DNA from: Kitasatospora sp. A2-31
Lineage (GTDB): Bacteria; Actinomycetota; Actinomycetes; Streptomycetales; Streptomycetaceae
Length of the DNA stretch: 54,507 nucleotides
NCBI RefSeq assembly: GCF_022288725.1
Contig: NZ_JAKNTA010000009.1
Coordinates: forward strand, 309,353-363,859
Reading direction: 5' to 3'
In this document: positions 30,786 through 39,733 of the stretch, one piece after another
Position numbering within the stretch: the stretch's first letter is position 1
How the letters are laid out: the number at the start of each line of letters is the position of its first letter
Program-made: the position numbers and the translations under genes
Notes under the pieces: model-generated
Told to the model about the DNA's origin: nothing
The model's input: only the letters and a program-made list of their open reading frames with translations
The model's database searches: none

Positions 30786-31265
30786 TCAGAGCCTTACCGG
30801 GGTGACCGGCGGCCCCTCGGTCACCAGGAGTTCCAGGAAGTCCGCCAATCCGACCGGGTAGACCGTCTCGGCAGTGGTCCTGAGCTCCTCGATCGTCCAC
30901 CAACGCGCCGCGAGCAACTCCGCGTGCTCGTCCGCCCCCATCCCGGAGTGGTCGAGCACCGTCTCGGCGGTCCGCGCCAGGTGGAACCACTGCTCCTGGT
31001 CGTAGCGCTGTCCCCGAAAGGAGAACGAAGCCGTGCCGTGCGCCACCACCGGCCCCAGCTCCACGTCCCTGTCCCTCAGCCCGGTCTCCTCCGCGAGCTC
31101 GCGCACCGCCGCGTCGCGGACGCTCTCGCCGGGTTCCAGGCCGCCACCGGGAGTGAACCACCAGGTCACCTCCGGCACCGCCGGGTCCGAGGCCCGGAAG
31201 AGCAGGATGCGGTCCTGTCCGTCCAGCAGAAGGATCCTTGCGGCCCTCCGTCGTTTCGGCTCCAC
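30786..31265 (-). CDS. NUDIX hydrolase
   Basis: 159 residues from GTG 31265 (VEPKRRRAARILLLD). The Nudix box is complete: GGGLEPGESVRDAAVRELAE followed by ETGL, matching Gx5Ex7REUxEExGU. WWFTPGG before it and WWTIEELRTT near the end are typical of MutT-like diphosphatases. Substrate unknown. It follows sipZ, as the mutT-like gene does in Streptomyces lividans. Confidence 0.9.
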   Translation of the reverse strand: MEPKRRRAARILLLDGQDRILLFRASDPAVPEVTWWFTPGGGLEPGESVRDAAVRELAEETGLRDRDVELGPVVAHGTASFSFRGQRYDQEQWFHLARTAETVLDHSGMGADEHAELLAARWWTIEELRTTAETVYPVGLADFLELLVTEGPPVTPVRL

Positions 31266-31431
31266 GGCGGCGCTCCCCCCTCCCCTCGGTCCTCGTGACG
31301 GCTCCCCCGATCCTGCCACCCGGCACGACCGTCGCGGGCGATGTTCGCCAGAGCCGCGCGGGCGGGCGCGGCGGTCCCGGTGGCCTCGTCCGTGGACGAG
31401 CGGACGGCGCACGCCGTGGTGGCGCCGGCGG

Positions 31432-32187
31432 TCAGGCCGCCCGGCGGCGCCGGAGCCGGCGGGTCAGGCCGGCGACGCCGCCCGCCGCGGAGATCAGCAC
31501 GATCAGCGCTCCACCCGCGACGCAGGCGTAGAAGGCCGGCTCCAGCGGCCCCGGCTCGCCGGCCTTCGCCCCGTCGATCGCATCGAAGGCGGAGGTGCGG
31601 GCGAACAGACCGGTCCGGCCGAACGGCAGGACGGTGGCCTCCACCCGGGCCTCGACCTCGCTCGCGGCGATGGTGCCGCCGTCGATCTCCAGATGGACGC
31701 GGGAGTCCAGCGAGCCCTGCCGGTTGTCGCCGAGCAGGAACAGCCGCCCGGGCGGTACGTCCACGCTGAAGGTGCTGCCCTGCGGGCCCTGCGACGCCAG
31801 GTACGGCTCCTCCACCGGCTTGCCGTTGACGGTCAGCCGGCCGCCGTCGCCGGTGGTGGCCACCGTGTCGCCGCCGACGGCGACGACCCGCTTCACCATG
31901 AGCTGACCGCCCCAGGCCTGGTCACGGAAGACCACGACGTCCCCGCGGCCGACGGTCGAACCCTCGACCTCCCGCGCCAGAACGGTGTCCCCGGACTTCA
32001 GCGTGGGGGACATCGAGCCGGTCGGAATGCCGTACGGCCGGTAGTCGACGGCCATCACCGCGAAGCCGCCGACCAGGAGCAGCAGGCCGATCCCGATCAG
32101 TACGCCCTGGAGGACCGCAGCCGGTCTGCGCCGGGGCCGCGTGACGGCGGCCGGACGCCCCGCCGTCTCTTCCACGACACTGCTCAT
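31432..32187 (-). CDS. sipZ: signal peptidase I (SipZ position)
   Basis: 251 residues from ATG 32187. N-terminal membrane helix (LQGVLIGIGLLLLVGGFAVM), catalytic Ser in IPTGSMSPTLKSGD, general-base Lys in MVKRVVAVGGD, box E LLGDNRQGSLDSR. A second membrane helix near the C-terminus (FYACVAGGALIVLISAAG). Cleaves signal peptides of exported preproteins on the outer side of the membrane. Symbol from order W-X-Y-Z in the four-gene cluster known in S. lividans. The start is unsure; no clear ribosome site. Confidence 0.88.
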   Translation of the reverse strand: MSSVVEETAGRPAAVTRPRRRPAAVLQGVLIGIGLLLLVGGFAVMAVDYRPYGIPTGSMSPTLKSGDTVLAREVEGSTVGRGDVVVFRDQAWGGQLMVKRVVAVGGDTVATTGDGGRLTVNGKPVEEPYLASQGPQGSTFSVDVPPGRLFLLGDNRQGSLDSRVHLEIDGGTIAASEVEARVEATVLPFGRTGLFARTSAFDAIDGAKAGEPGPLEPAFYACVAGGALIVLISAAGGVAGLTRRLRRRRAA

Positions 32188-32332
32188 CGACACCGTCCAA
32201 CCCCGACCGAACCGGAAACGCTCACGGCGTGCCCGGGTCACAGGCGGAGAACCCGGCGGGCCGTGGCACGTCCGAGCAGATTACTCGTCGGTACCACGGC
32301 CCGCGCAAGACCTCGGGGCTCCCCGGCCGGGG

Positions 32333-33331
32333 TCAGGGCTGCTTCCCGCGCTCCGCGCGGTCCCGCAGTCGGCGCACCACCGGGAGCAGGGCGACGGCGC
32401 CGACCGCACCGGCCGTGGGCGGCACCAGCGGCACGGCCGCCGCCAGGCCCTTCTGGTCGAAGGTCTCCGGCACCGGGAGCGTGGCCCAGCGGTTCAGCGG
32501 CCAGGCCACCACGAACGCGCGGCCGATCACGTCGTCCACCGAGACGGTGCCGCCGCCCGGCTGGTCCATGTGGAAGCGGGAGTCCAGCGAGTCGCCGCGG
32601 TGGTCGCCCATCACCCAGATCCGGCCCTCCGGCACCTTCACCGGGCCGAAGTCCTTCATCTGGCAGGGCGTGTTGCCGGGGTAGACGTACGGCTCGTTGA
32701 GCGCGATCCCGTTGACCTTGACCGGACCGTCGCCCTCGCACTCGACGGTGTCCCCGCCGACCGCGATGACGCGCTTGATCAGGTCCTTCTCGTTGTCGGA
32801 GGGCATCAGGCCGACGAAGCTGAGCACGTCCTGGATGCCGCGGACGAAGGAGTTGCCGCTCTGCTTGGTGGGCTCGTCCGCGAGCCAGCCGCCCGGGTCC
32901 TTGAACACCACGACCTCGCCGCGCTCCGGCTCGGCACCGAACCACGGCGTCAGCTTGTCCACCAGCACGCGGTCGCCGACCTGAAGCGTGTTCTGCATCG
33001 ACTCCGAGGGAATGGAGAACGCCTGGACGAAGAAGGTCTTGATCACGAGCGCCAGGACGAGGGCGATGCCGATCAGGATCGGCAGCTCCTTCCAGAAGGA
33101 GCGCGGCTTGCGCTCCTTGTCCGCCGGCTTCTCCGGACTGTCCTCCAGGAAGCCCTCTCCGCGGAGACCGTCGGGGGCGTCACCCGTGCCGTTGCCCTGT
33201 TCGTCGGCGGACTGGGCCGCCGCGTCCTCGGCGGACGAGGGCACCGCGGACCCCGTGGACCGGGTCGCCCGGCCGCCGGAGCCCTCGGGCTCTCCGGCGC
33301 CTGAGCGGGCGCCGATCACCAAATCCCCCAC
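32333..33331 (-). CDS. sipY: signal peptidase I (SipY position)
   Basis: 332 residues from GTG 33331, fixed by GGGAGGAG six bases upstream. About 75 charged cytoplasmic residues precede the first membrane helix (LPILIGIALVLALVIKTFFV). Catalytic Ser in IPSESMQNTLQVGDR, Lys in LIKRVIAVGGD, box E VMGDHRGDSLDSRFH. C-terminal hydrophobic anchor (GAVGAVALLPVV). Second in the sip tandem from the downstream side. Confidence 0.88.
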   Translation of the reverse strand: MGDLVIGARSGAGEPEGSGGRATRSTGSAVPSSAEDAAAQSADEQGNGTGDAPDGLRGEGFLEDSPEKPADKERKPRSFWKELPILIGIALVLALVIKTFFVQAFSIPSESMQNTLQVGDRVLVDKLTPWFGAEPERGEVVVFKDPGGWLADEPTKQSGNSFVRGIQDVLSFVGLMPSDNEKDLIKRVIAVGGDTVECEGDGPVKVNGIALNEPYVYPGNTPCQMKDFGPVKVPEGRIWVMGDHRGDSLDSRFHMDQPGGGTVSVDDVIGRAFVVAWPLNRWATLPVPETFDQKGLAAAVPLVPPTAGAVGAVALLPVVRRLRDRAERGKQP

Positions 33332-33577
33332 AACGTCTCCTCCCTGCTGTGCGGACGCCCGCGCGCCCGCGCTCACAGTGCCGCACAGCGGGCACCACAC
33401 TTCCATCACCGACCGTGAATGCCCCAAGGCCGCCTTCGGGGCGAAACCTGACACCAGCACAGCCGTCGGACGCGACCGTTGTCGGGTACCGGCCGCATCA
33501 GGACTTCTCTATCACTCCCGGGCATCCGGCTCGCGCTCCCACACGCGCGGCCCGGCCGGTCTCCGGACCGGTCCGGG

Positions 33578-34558
33578 CTAGGCCGGTCGCCGCCCCGGCC
33601 GACGGCCGACGAGCGGAAGGATGCCCAACACACCCATAACGAGCGGAGGTTCCATCGGAACCGGCCTCGCGCCCGGCGAATCCGGCGCGACGCCGCGGGC
33701 CTGCGGGGCCTTGGCCAGCTTGGAGAGTGAACCCGGCGCGTCAAGTTGATCGATCCGGCTCACCGGCCAGACGATCGTGAAAGCGCGGCCGACCACGCCG
33801 CTCAGCGGGATCGTGCCCTGCCCCGGATTCCCCATGTGGAAGCGGGAGTCCGCGGACACGTCCCGGTGGTCGCCCATGACCCAGAGCCGCCCCTGCGGGA
33901 CCTTGACCTTGAAGGGCTGCCGGGAGGGCGGATTGCCGACCGCCAGGTACGGCTCGTCGATCGGGGTGCCGTTCACGCTGACGCGGCCCTGGTCGTCGCA
34001 GCACTCCACGGTGTCCCCACCGACACCGATCACACGCTTGATCAGATCCTGCTCGCTGTCGGAGGGCAGCAGCCCGACGAAGGTGAGGACCTGTTTGGCT
34101 CCGCGCAGCACCGGTCCGTCGGTGGACGGCTGGTGGTCGGACTCGAGCCAGCCCCCCGGGTCCTTGAACACCACGACGTCGCCGCGCTCCGGCTCGGCAC
34201 CGAACCAGGGGGTGAACTTGTCCACCAGCACCCGGTCCCCGATCTGGATGGTCTGCTCCATCGACCCGGAGGGGATCACGAAGACCTGCACCAGGAACGT
34301 CTTCATCACCAGTGCCACCAGCAGCGCGACGAAGACGATCAGCGGGAGCTCGCGAAGCAGCGAGCGCCTGCGGCGACGTGCCGCCCGGCGCGCGGTGCGG
34401 CGCCGATCGGCCCTGCCGCGGACGGGTATCGCCACCTCCGCGTCGGCCGGGCCCCCGGTAGCCGGCCGCCCGGCCGGACGGGCGGGGCCGGCGGTGGAGC
34501 GGGCCGCGGAGCGATCGGCGGGGCGGTCCGCAACGCGTCCTCTACCTCTGGTCCCCAT
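33578..34558 (-). CDS. sipX: signal peptidase I (SipX position)
   Basis: 326 residues from ATG 34558; GTG 34564 two codons upstream is also possible. Arg-rich cytoplasmic head, membrane helix LPLIVFVALLVALVMKTFLV, catalytic Ser in IPSGSMEQTIQIGDR, Lys in LIKRVIGVGGD, box E VMGDHRDVSADSR. C-terminal hydrophobic stretch (PPLVMGVLGILPLVG). The start overlaps the end of sipW, so the two are coupled. Confidence 0.88.
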   Translation of the reverse strand: MGTRGRGRVADRPADRSAARSTAGPARPAGRPATGGPADAEVAIPVRGRADRRRTARRAARRRRRSLLRELPLIVFVALLVALVMKTFLVQVFVIPSGSMEQTIQIGDRVLVDKFTPWFGAEPERGDVVVFKDPGGWLESDHQPSTDGPVLRGAKQVLTFVGLLPSDSEQDLIKRVIGVGGDTVECCDDQGRVSVNGTPIDEPYLAVGNPPSRQPFKVKVPQGRLWVMGDHRDVSADSRFHMGNPGQGTIPLSGVVGRAFTIVWPVSRIDQLDAPGSLSKLAKAPQARGVAPDSPGARPVPMEPPLVMGVLGILPLVGRRPGRRPA

Positions 34559-35597
34559 GGCCACCGGTCCCCCCTGCCGCTGCGAACGCCGACGGCCGGT
34601 CCAGGCCGCCGGCCCAGTGGCCGATCGGGTAGACCACCCAGTCCGCCCGGCCGATCACCCTGCCCTCCGGGACGAAGCCACCACCGGGCTCGCCCAGGTG
34701 GTCACGCGAGTCACGGGAGGCGCTCCGGTGGTCACCCATCACGAAGAGCTTTCCGGCCGGAACGACGACGTCGAAGGCCACGTTCGACGGCTCGTCCCCG
34801 GGCGCCAGATAGGAGGATTCGTCGATCGGCACGCCGTTGACGGTGATCCGTCCGCCCGGGCCGGTGCTGGTCACCCGGTCGCCTCCGACACCGATGACCC
34901 GCTTGACGTACACGGAGTCGCCGGCCGGGGCTAGGCCCAGGTCCTGGGCGAACGCGCGCAGCGCATCCCCGAAACCGGTCGGCTCGGCCGGTCCGCGACG
35001 AAAGGAACCGGTCCCGTCGAAGACCACGACGTCGCCGCGCTCGGGGTGGTCCCCGAAGGCGTAGGCGAGCTTGTTCGCGATCAGCCGGTCACCCGAGCGC
35101 AGGCTGTTCTCCATCGAGGCGGAGGGCACCGAGAACGGCCTCGCCACGAAGGCGTTCACCAGCAGCAGGGTGAGCAGGCAGATCCCCGCGAGCAGCAGCA
35201 GGTCACGCGAGCGCGAGCGCGACCACGAACGGGACCGGAGTACCTCTTCGGCGGCTTCGGGCTCTGCGGGCTCTGCGGGCTCTGCGGGCTCCACGGACGC
35301 GACGGGCTCCACGGGCTCTTCCGGTTTCCCGGAGTCACCCGGCGCCTCCGAAGCCCCGGCCCGCTCCGAAGCCCCGGCCCGCTCCGAAGCCCCGGCCCGC
35401 TCCGAGGCCCCGGCCCGCCCGGGCTCCCCGGCGCCTTTCGCCTCGCGGGCCGCGTCCACCTCGCCGGCACGACCCGGCCGCCGGGCCGTTCCGGGCTCAT
35501 CGAGCTCCCCGGAAACGGCCGCGGACCGCGGCGGCAAGTCCGCACCGGTGGGTGCGGGACGGCCGTCGCGGTCCGCGGATGGTTCGTGCGTGCTCAT
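34542..35597 (-). CDS. sipW: signal peptidase I (SipW position)
   Basis: 351 residues from ATG 35597. The first 125 residues are disordered and contain a four-fold Gly-Ala-Ser-Glu-Arg-Ala repeat (18-bp DNA units at 35346-35417) and EPAEPAEPAEP. Then a membrane helix (LLLLAGICLLTLLLVNAFVA), catalytic Ser in VPSASMENSLRSGDR, Lys in YVKRVIGVGGD, box E VMGDHRSASRDSRDH. It lacks the C-terminal membrane helix found in the other three, as described for SipW of S. lividans. First of the four sip genes after rplS. Confidence 0.88.
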   Translation of the reverse strand: MSTHEPSADRDGRPAPTGADLPPRSAAVSGELDEPGTARRPGRAGEVDAAREAKGAGEPGRAGASERAGASERAGASERAGASEAPGDSGKPEEPVEPVASVEPAEPAEPAEPEAAEEVLRSRSWSRSRSRDLLLLAGICLLTLLLVNAFVARPFSVPSASMENSLRSGDRLIANKLAYAFGDHPERGDVVVFDGTGSFRRGPAEPTGFGDALRAFAQDLGLAPAGDSVYVKRVIGVGGDRVTSTGPGGRITVNGVPIDESSYLAPGDEPSNVAFDVVVPAGKLFVMGDHRSASRDSRDHLGEPGGGFVPEGRVIGRADWVVYPIGHWAGGLDRPSAFAAAGGTGGHGDQR

Positions 35598-35674
35598 CGG
35601 AGGCTGAGCTTACCTTGCGGCAGCCGCGCTCCCCAGAGCGATCCGATCCCCCGGCGAGGCCGGGAGACGGTGGA

Positions 35675-36025
35675 TCAGCGGTCGCGCTTCTCCTTGATCT
35701 TCGCGGCCTTGCCGCGGAGGTCACGCAGGTAGTACAGCTTGGCGCGGCGAACGGCACCGCGGGTCACGACCTCGATCTTCTCGACGACCGGGGTGTGCAC
35801 CGGGAAGGTGCGCTCCACGCCGACGTTGAAGCTGACCTTGCGAACGGTGAAGGTCTCGCCGACACCGGCGCCGTGGCGGCGGATGACGACGCCCTGGAAG
35901 ACCTGGACACGGGAGCGGTTGCCCTCGATGACCCGGACGTGGACCTTCAGGGTGTCACCGGCGCGGAAGGCCGGGATGTCGCTACGCAGCGAGGCCGCGT
36001 CGACAGCAGCGAGCTTGTTGCTCAT
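35675..36025 (-). CDS. rplS: 50S ribosomal protein L19
   Basis: 116 residues from ATG 36025 with GGAG six bases upstream. SLRSDIPAFRAGDTLKVHVR, VIEGNRSRVQVFQGVVIRRH, ERTFPVHTPVVEKIEVVTRG and YYLRDLRGKAAKIKEKR are diagnostic. L19 sits at the 30S-50S interface. Part of the conserved rpsP-khpA-rimM-trmD-rplS order. Confidence 0.98.
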   Translation of the reverse strand: MSNKLAAVDAASLRSDIPAFRAGDTLKVHVRVIEGNRSRVQVFQGVVIRRHGAGVGETFTVRKVSFNVGVERTFPVHTPVVEKIEVVTRGAVRRAKLYYLRDLRGKAAKIKEKRDR

Positions 36026-36179
36026 GTTGCTCTCCATCGCAGGCGCCACGGGCCGCCCACGGAAGTTCGTCACAATGGGGTCTGCTGCGGGCCGCATCGG
36101 ATGGCGGTGATCCCCCCGTGGCGGGGGCACCGGTCCACGTGACCCCTACGGGAGGAGCCCAGCGACAGACAGCAGCGGC

Positions 36180-37127
36180 CTATTCTTCCACACCATCGGC
36201 CACGGACCGAAATCGGCCGAGGTCCTCGTCCCAGGCGAGCCCGAGGATGCTGAGCGCCTCGCGCTCCTTCTTGTCGAAGGCGCCGTACTGCCATCGTGCG
36301 ACCAGGTCGGGGCGGTTCGCCAGGGTTCGGGCGAAAGCCTGTTCGCGCCGCCAGCGGGCGATCCGGCCGTGGTTGCCGCTGAGCAGGACGTCGGGCACCG
36401 TCCGGCCGCGCCACTCGGCGGGCTTCGTGTAGACCGGGCCCTCCAGCAGATCGGCCATCGCCCCCGGCGCGAAGGAGTCGTCGCGGTGCGACTCGGCGTT
36501 GCCGAGCACACCGGGCAGCAGCCGGGCGATCGCCTCGACCATCACCAGGACGGCGACCTCGCCGCCGGCCAGCACGTAGTCGCCGATCGACGCCTCGACC
36601 ACCGGCATCCGGGTGGCGGCCTCCTCGATCACCCGGCGGTCGATGCCCTCGTAGCGGGCGGGGGTGAAGGTCAGCCACGGGCGGCCGGCGAGCTCCTGCG
36701 CCAGTTCCTGGGTGAACGGACGACCGCTGGGGGTGGGCACCACCAGCGTGGGCACCTCACCCGCCGGCCCCTTGCCGATCACCGCGTCCAGGGCCTCGCC
36801 CCACGGCTCCGGCTTCATCACCATGCCGGGGCCGCCGCCGTACGGGCTGTCGTCCACGGTCCGGTGGACGTCGTACGTCCAGTCGCGCAGGTCGTGGACG
36901 TGCACGTCGAGCTGGCCCCGGGCGCGGGCCTTGCCGACCAGCGAGATGTTCAGCGGCTCCAGGTACTCGGGGAAGATCGTGACGACGTCTATCCGCATAC
37001 CGTCCTGGACGGCCGCCGCGCCCGAGGCACCCGACGCGCCCGGCGCTGCGGTCGGGTCCGACGCACTCGACGCACCCGGTGCGCCCGGCAGGCCCTCGGC
37101 GCCCGGCGCGGCTTCGATGGCGCTCAC
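36180..37127 (-). CDS. trmD: tRNA (guanine-N1-)-methyltransferase TrmD
   Basis: Methylates G37 next to the anticodon with S-adenosylmethionine, preventing +1 frameshifts. SPOUT trefoil-knot motifs are clear: MRIDVVTIFPEYLEPLNISL, DDSPYGGGPGMVMKPEPWGE, GRPWLTFTPARYEGIDRRVI and EASIGDYVLAGGEVAVLVMV, then HRDDSF. The GTG at 37127 overlaps the rimM stop (GTGA) and adds 43 Ala/Gly/Pro-rich residues before MRIDVV (ATG 36998), the family's usual start; which is used is open. Confidence 0.96.
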   Translation of the reverse strand: MSAIEAAPGAEGLPGAPGASSASDPTAAPGASGASGAAAVQDGMRIDVVTIFPEYLEPLNISLVGKARARGQLDVHVHDLRDWTYDVHRTVDDSPYGGGPGMVMKPEPWGEALDAVIGKGPAGEVPTLVVPTPSGRPFTQELAQELAGRPWLTFTPARYEGIDRRVIEEAATRMPVVEASIGDYVLAGGEVAVLVMVEAIARLLPGVLGNAESHRDDSFAPGAMADLLEGPVYTKPAEWRGRTVPDVLLSGNHGRIARWRREQAFARTLANRPDLVARWQYGAFDKKEREALSILGLAWDEDLGRFRSVADGVEE

Positions 37128-37762
37128 GCCGACCCCTCCGCCCCGGACTCCGCCGAGCCCTCGGCGGGCTCCGCGCCGTCGACGCCCTCCGCGCCCTCCT
37201 CGCCCTCCGACTCGCCCGAGCCCTCGGACGCGCCACGCGCGACCTCGGCCTCCTCCGGGTCGATCAGGCCGGGCGGCGGGTCGAGCACCGCCCGCTGGTT
37301 CTCCAGGTCGACGGTCGGCACGATGCGGCTGACGAACGGCACCAGGACCTCCGTCCCGTCCGGCTTCTTCACCGTCAGCAGGTCCTGATAGGGCAGGTGG
37401 ACCACCTCGGTCAGCTCACCGACCGGGGTGCCGTCGAGCAGCACCACGTCCAGGCCGATCAGCTGGTGGTCGTAGTACTCCTCCGGGTCCTCCGGGCGCT
37501 CCTCCGGGTCGACCTCGGCGATCAGGATGGTGCCGCGCAGTGCCTCGGCGGCGTTGCGGTCCTTGACGCCGGCGAAACGCAGCAGCAGCCGGCCGCTGTG
37601 CACCTTGCCGGACTCGACGGTCAGCGGCCCGGCCGACGCGGGGTCGGTGAGCAGGACGGCGCCCGGGCCGAGCCGGAGCTCCGGCTCGTCGGTGCGGACC
37701 TCGACGCTGACGTCCCCCCTGATGCCGTGGGCGCGGCCGATCTTGCCGACGACGAGCTGCAC
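37124..37762 (-). CDS. rimM: 16S rRNA processing protein RimM
   Basis: 212 residues from GTG 37762 with GGAGAACG upstream. RimM domain QLVVGKIGRAHGIRGDVSVE, then RFAGVKDRNAAEALRGTIL, and PRC-barrel part HLPYQDLLTVKKPDGTEVLV and LDPPPGLID. Helps assembly of the 30S head with S19. About 40 acidic Glu/Gly/Ser residues extend the C-terminus, common in streptomycetes. An unusual long repeat-rich leader lies upstream. Confidence 0.96.
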   Translation of the reverse strand: MQLVVGKIGRAHGIRGDVSVEVRTDEPELRLGPGAVLLTDPASAGPLTVESGKVHSGRLLLRFAGVKDRNAAEALRGTILIAEVDPEERPEDPEEYYDHQLIGLDVVLLDGTPVGELTEVVHLPYQDLLTVKKPDGTEVLVPFVSRIVPTVDLENQRAVLDPPPGLIDPEEAEVARGASEGSGESEGEEGAEGVDGAEPAEGSAESGAEGSA

Positions 37763-37810
37763 GGTGATCGTTCTCCTGGATCGGTGCTGTGGGTGCGGAG
37801 TAGTACGTGG

Positions 37811-37968
37811 CTGCGGGAATGCAGTGCTACCGGTGTCGCAGTGCTGCGGGAATGCAGTGCGGCGGTGTCGCTCCGGCGCTGCAGGACCCGTGGCGCCTGC
37901 AGTGCTCTTCGGTCTTCGGACTTCGGACCTCGGACTTCGGACCTCGGACCTCGGACCTCGGACCTCGG
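37811..37968. repeat. tandem repeats in the rimM leader
   Basis: Two direct copies of a 28-29-bp unit starting CTGCGGGAATGCAGTGC (37811 and 37844) are followed by nine tandem heptamers of the form A[CT][CT]TCGG at 37906-37968. All lie between rimM and the palindrome at 37999, upstream of the rimM start. Confidence 0.8.
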
Positions 37969-37998
37969 AAACGGTGCGAGGAACGGTGCGAAACGGAG

Positions 37999-38032
37999 AA
38001 GGCCGACCGGGACGCATGCGTCCCGGTCGGCC
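37999..38032. terminator. 34-bp perfect palindrome between khpA and rimM
   Basis: GGCCGACCGGGACGCATG at the left arm and its exact complement, no loop beyond the centre GCATGC. On the minus strand it follows khpA by 31 bases and is trailed by TTCTCCGTTT. Most likely a terminator or attenuator splitting rpsP-khpA from rimM-trmD-rplS. Confidence 0.75.
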
Positions 38033-38063
38033 TCAAGCCCTGACGGCTGAACGAGCAGCGGCG

Positions 38064-38303
38064 TCAGCGAATGCTGTCCACGTCGACCAGGTCGACCCGG
38101 ACGTTGCGACCGCCGAGGGCGCCGACCACGGTGCGCAGTGCGCGCGCCGTGCGGCCGCCCCGGCCGATCACCTTGCCGAGATCATCGGGGTGCACCCGCA
38201 CCTCGATGGTGTTGCCCCGGCGCAGGTTGCGCGAACGCACCTGCACCTCGTCGGGGTGCTCGACGATGCCCTTCACCAGGTGGTCGAGGGCGTCCTCGAT
38301 CAC
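38064..38303 (-). CDS. khpA: KH-domain RNA-binding protein KhpA
   Basis: 79 residues from GTG 38303. Single KH domain: RNTIEVRVHPDDLGKVIG-like stretch RGNTIEVRVHPDDLGKVIGR, with GRGG loop and RTARALRTVVGALGGRNVRV. Known as the partner of KhpB in small-RNA and division control in Gram-positives. Two bases after rpsP. Confidence 0.95.
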   Translation of the reverse strand: MIEDALDHLVKGIVEHPDEVQVRSRNLRRGNTIEVRVHPDDLGKVIGRGGRTARALRTVVGALGGRNVRVDLVDVDSIR

Positions 38304-38305
38304 GA

Positions 38306-38734
38306 TCAGGCCTCGGCGGCGGCGTCGGCCTCAGCCTCGGCCTTGTCCGACTTCTTGGCCTTCGGGGTGATGGCGACACCGGTGGTGGCGTCCTCGAAGC
38401 CGGCGACGGCCTTCGCGAACAGGTGCGAGAAGTCCTCGACCTTCGGCTCGGCGACCTTCAGCGGCTCCGGAGCCGGCAGGCCCTTGAACTTCTGCCAGTC
38501 GCCGGTCAGCTTGAGGATGGCGAGCACCGGCTCGGTCGGCTGGGCGCCGACGGACAGCCAGTACTGGGCGCGGTCGCTGTCGACCTCGATCTTCGAGGGG
38601 TTGTAGGTCGGCTGGTAGATGCCGATCTCCTCGATCGCGCGGCCGTCACGCTTGGTGCGGGCGTCGGCGACGACGATGCGGTAGTGCGGGGAGCGAATCT
38701 TGCCGAGACGCTTGAGCTTGATCTTGACTGCCAC
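38306..38734 (-). CDS. rpsP: 30S ribosomal protein S16
   Basis: 142 residues from GTG 38734, with GGAGAA upstream. VAVKIKLKRLGKIRSPHYRI, VVADARTKRDGRAIEEIGIY, QPTYNPSKIEVDSDRAQYWL and GAQPTEPVLAILKLTGDW are diagnostic. The C-terminal 55 residues (Ala/Lys/Glu-rich) are the extension typical of actinobacteria. First gene of the rpsP-khpA transcript. Confidence 0.97.
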   Translation of the reverse strand: MAVKIKLKRLGKIRSPHYRIVVADARTKRDGRAIEEIGIYQPTYNPSKIEVDSDRAQYWLSVGAQPTEPVLAILKLTGDWQKFKGLPAPEPLKVAEPKVEDFSHLFAKAVAGFEDATTGVAITPKAKKSDKAEAEADAAAEA

Positions 38735-39154
38735 GGGAGTGGATTCTCCTGGTGTTGACGTGGGTGAGCAGCCTCGCCGTCGCGTGGGGTTGCGGGGCGG
38801 GCCGTTCAAGGGACACGCCAGCCGTAGGAGAGAGGGGTCCTGCTCGGCTGCCGAGTACTCAGCTGTCCATTCTGCCATATCGGCGGCGACAGCCTTCACC
38901 GGGCCTTCGCAGGTCCGACCGGGAGCCCCCGCTCCCGGTCAGCCCGAACACGCCCGGCGTGTCCTCCGCGTACCGGCACGCGCGACGCATCCGCCGCCCG
39001 CGCCGTCCGTCCACACGTCCGAAGTCGATCCGCGCCGGCCGAAGCCGACGGTCGACACCGCCGGTCACCACCGGCGGCCGTTCCGACCGGACCGCTGCCC
39101 GCACAGCTGTCGGCCGGTACCGCTGCTATCGCCCTCAGGCGATTGCTACCGCCC
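38735..39154. other. gene-free stretch with the rpsP promoter side
   Basis: About 420 bases without a supported gene. It must hold the rpsP promoter on the minus strand; an AGAAT-type -10 box is possible near 38870. The rest is GC-rich with no repeat of note. Confidence 0.5.
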
Positions 39155-39733
39155 TCAGGCGATCTTGAAGGGCTGCTGGCACGCGCCGCAGACGATGGAC
39201 GCCTGCGCGAGCACCGACGGAACGACGCGGACGTTGCGCCCGCAACCGCACACCGCCTTGACCCGGACGCCGCCCCCGGAGGAGCCGTGCCGGGCCGCCG
39301 GCCCCCGGAAGGCCCGGGTGGCACCGTCACCGGCCACCGCCTCCTGATGGGCGCCGAGGGCCCGGTCCAGGCGTTCGATGGTCTCCGCGTACCGCTCCCG
39401 CGTCTCCTTGAGCATGGTCACCTGGGAGAAGCCGCTGCTGGCGTGCGGTTCGACCGGGTGGGCCAGGCCCAGCTCGGAGGCGAGGAGCAGGAAGCGCCGG
39501 TTGTGGTAGCGGCCGGCCCGCGAGGTGTCCCGGATGTCCCGGGCCGCGGCCAGACCATGGGCAGCCTCGTGGAGGAGCCGCTCGAAACCGAGCCGCGTGC
39601 CACAGGCCGAGGAGGACTCACCGATCAGCGCCTCGGGCGAGGCGAGGTCGGGAAGGTCCTGGTGGAAGGCCTGGATGTCGCTCCAGGCGGCGGCCAGTTC
39701 GGCCGCGAGGACGAGGGGCTGTGTCGTGCTCAC
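39155..39733 (-). CDS. SprT-like zinc-metalloprotein, 192 aa
   Basis: GTG 39733. LLHEAAHGLAAARDIRDTSR is a HExxH-type zinc motif (HEAAH) with the SprT-like flank GRYHNRRFLLLASELGL. The C-terminal zinc ribbon VKAVCGCGRNVRV...VCGACQQPFKIA completes the family plan. SprT-like proteins may act as proteases; activity here is not known. Conserved between rpsP and ffh in streptomycetes as far as I recall. Confidence 0.8.
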   Translation of the reverse strand: MSTTQPLVLAAELAAAWSDIQAFHQDLPDLASPEALIGESSSACGTRLGFERLLHEAAHGLAAARDIRDTSRAGRYHNRRFLLLASELGLAHPVEPHASSGFSQVTMLKETRERYAETIERLDRALGAHQEAVAGDGATRAFRGPAARHGSSGGGVRVKAVCGCGRNVRVVPSVLAQASIVCGACQQPFKIA

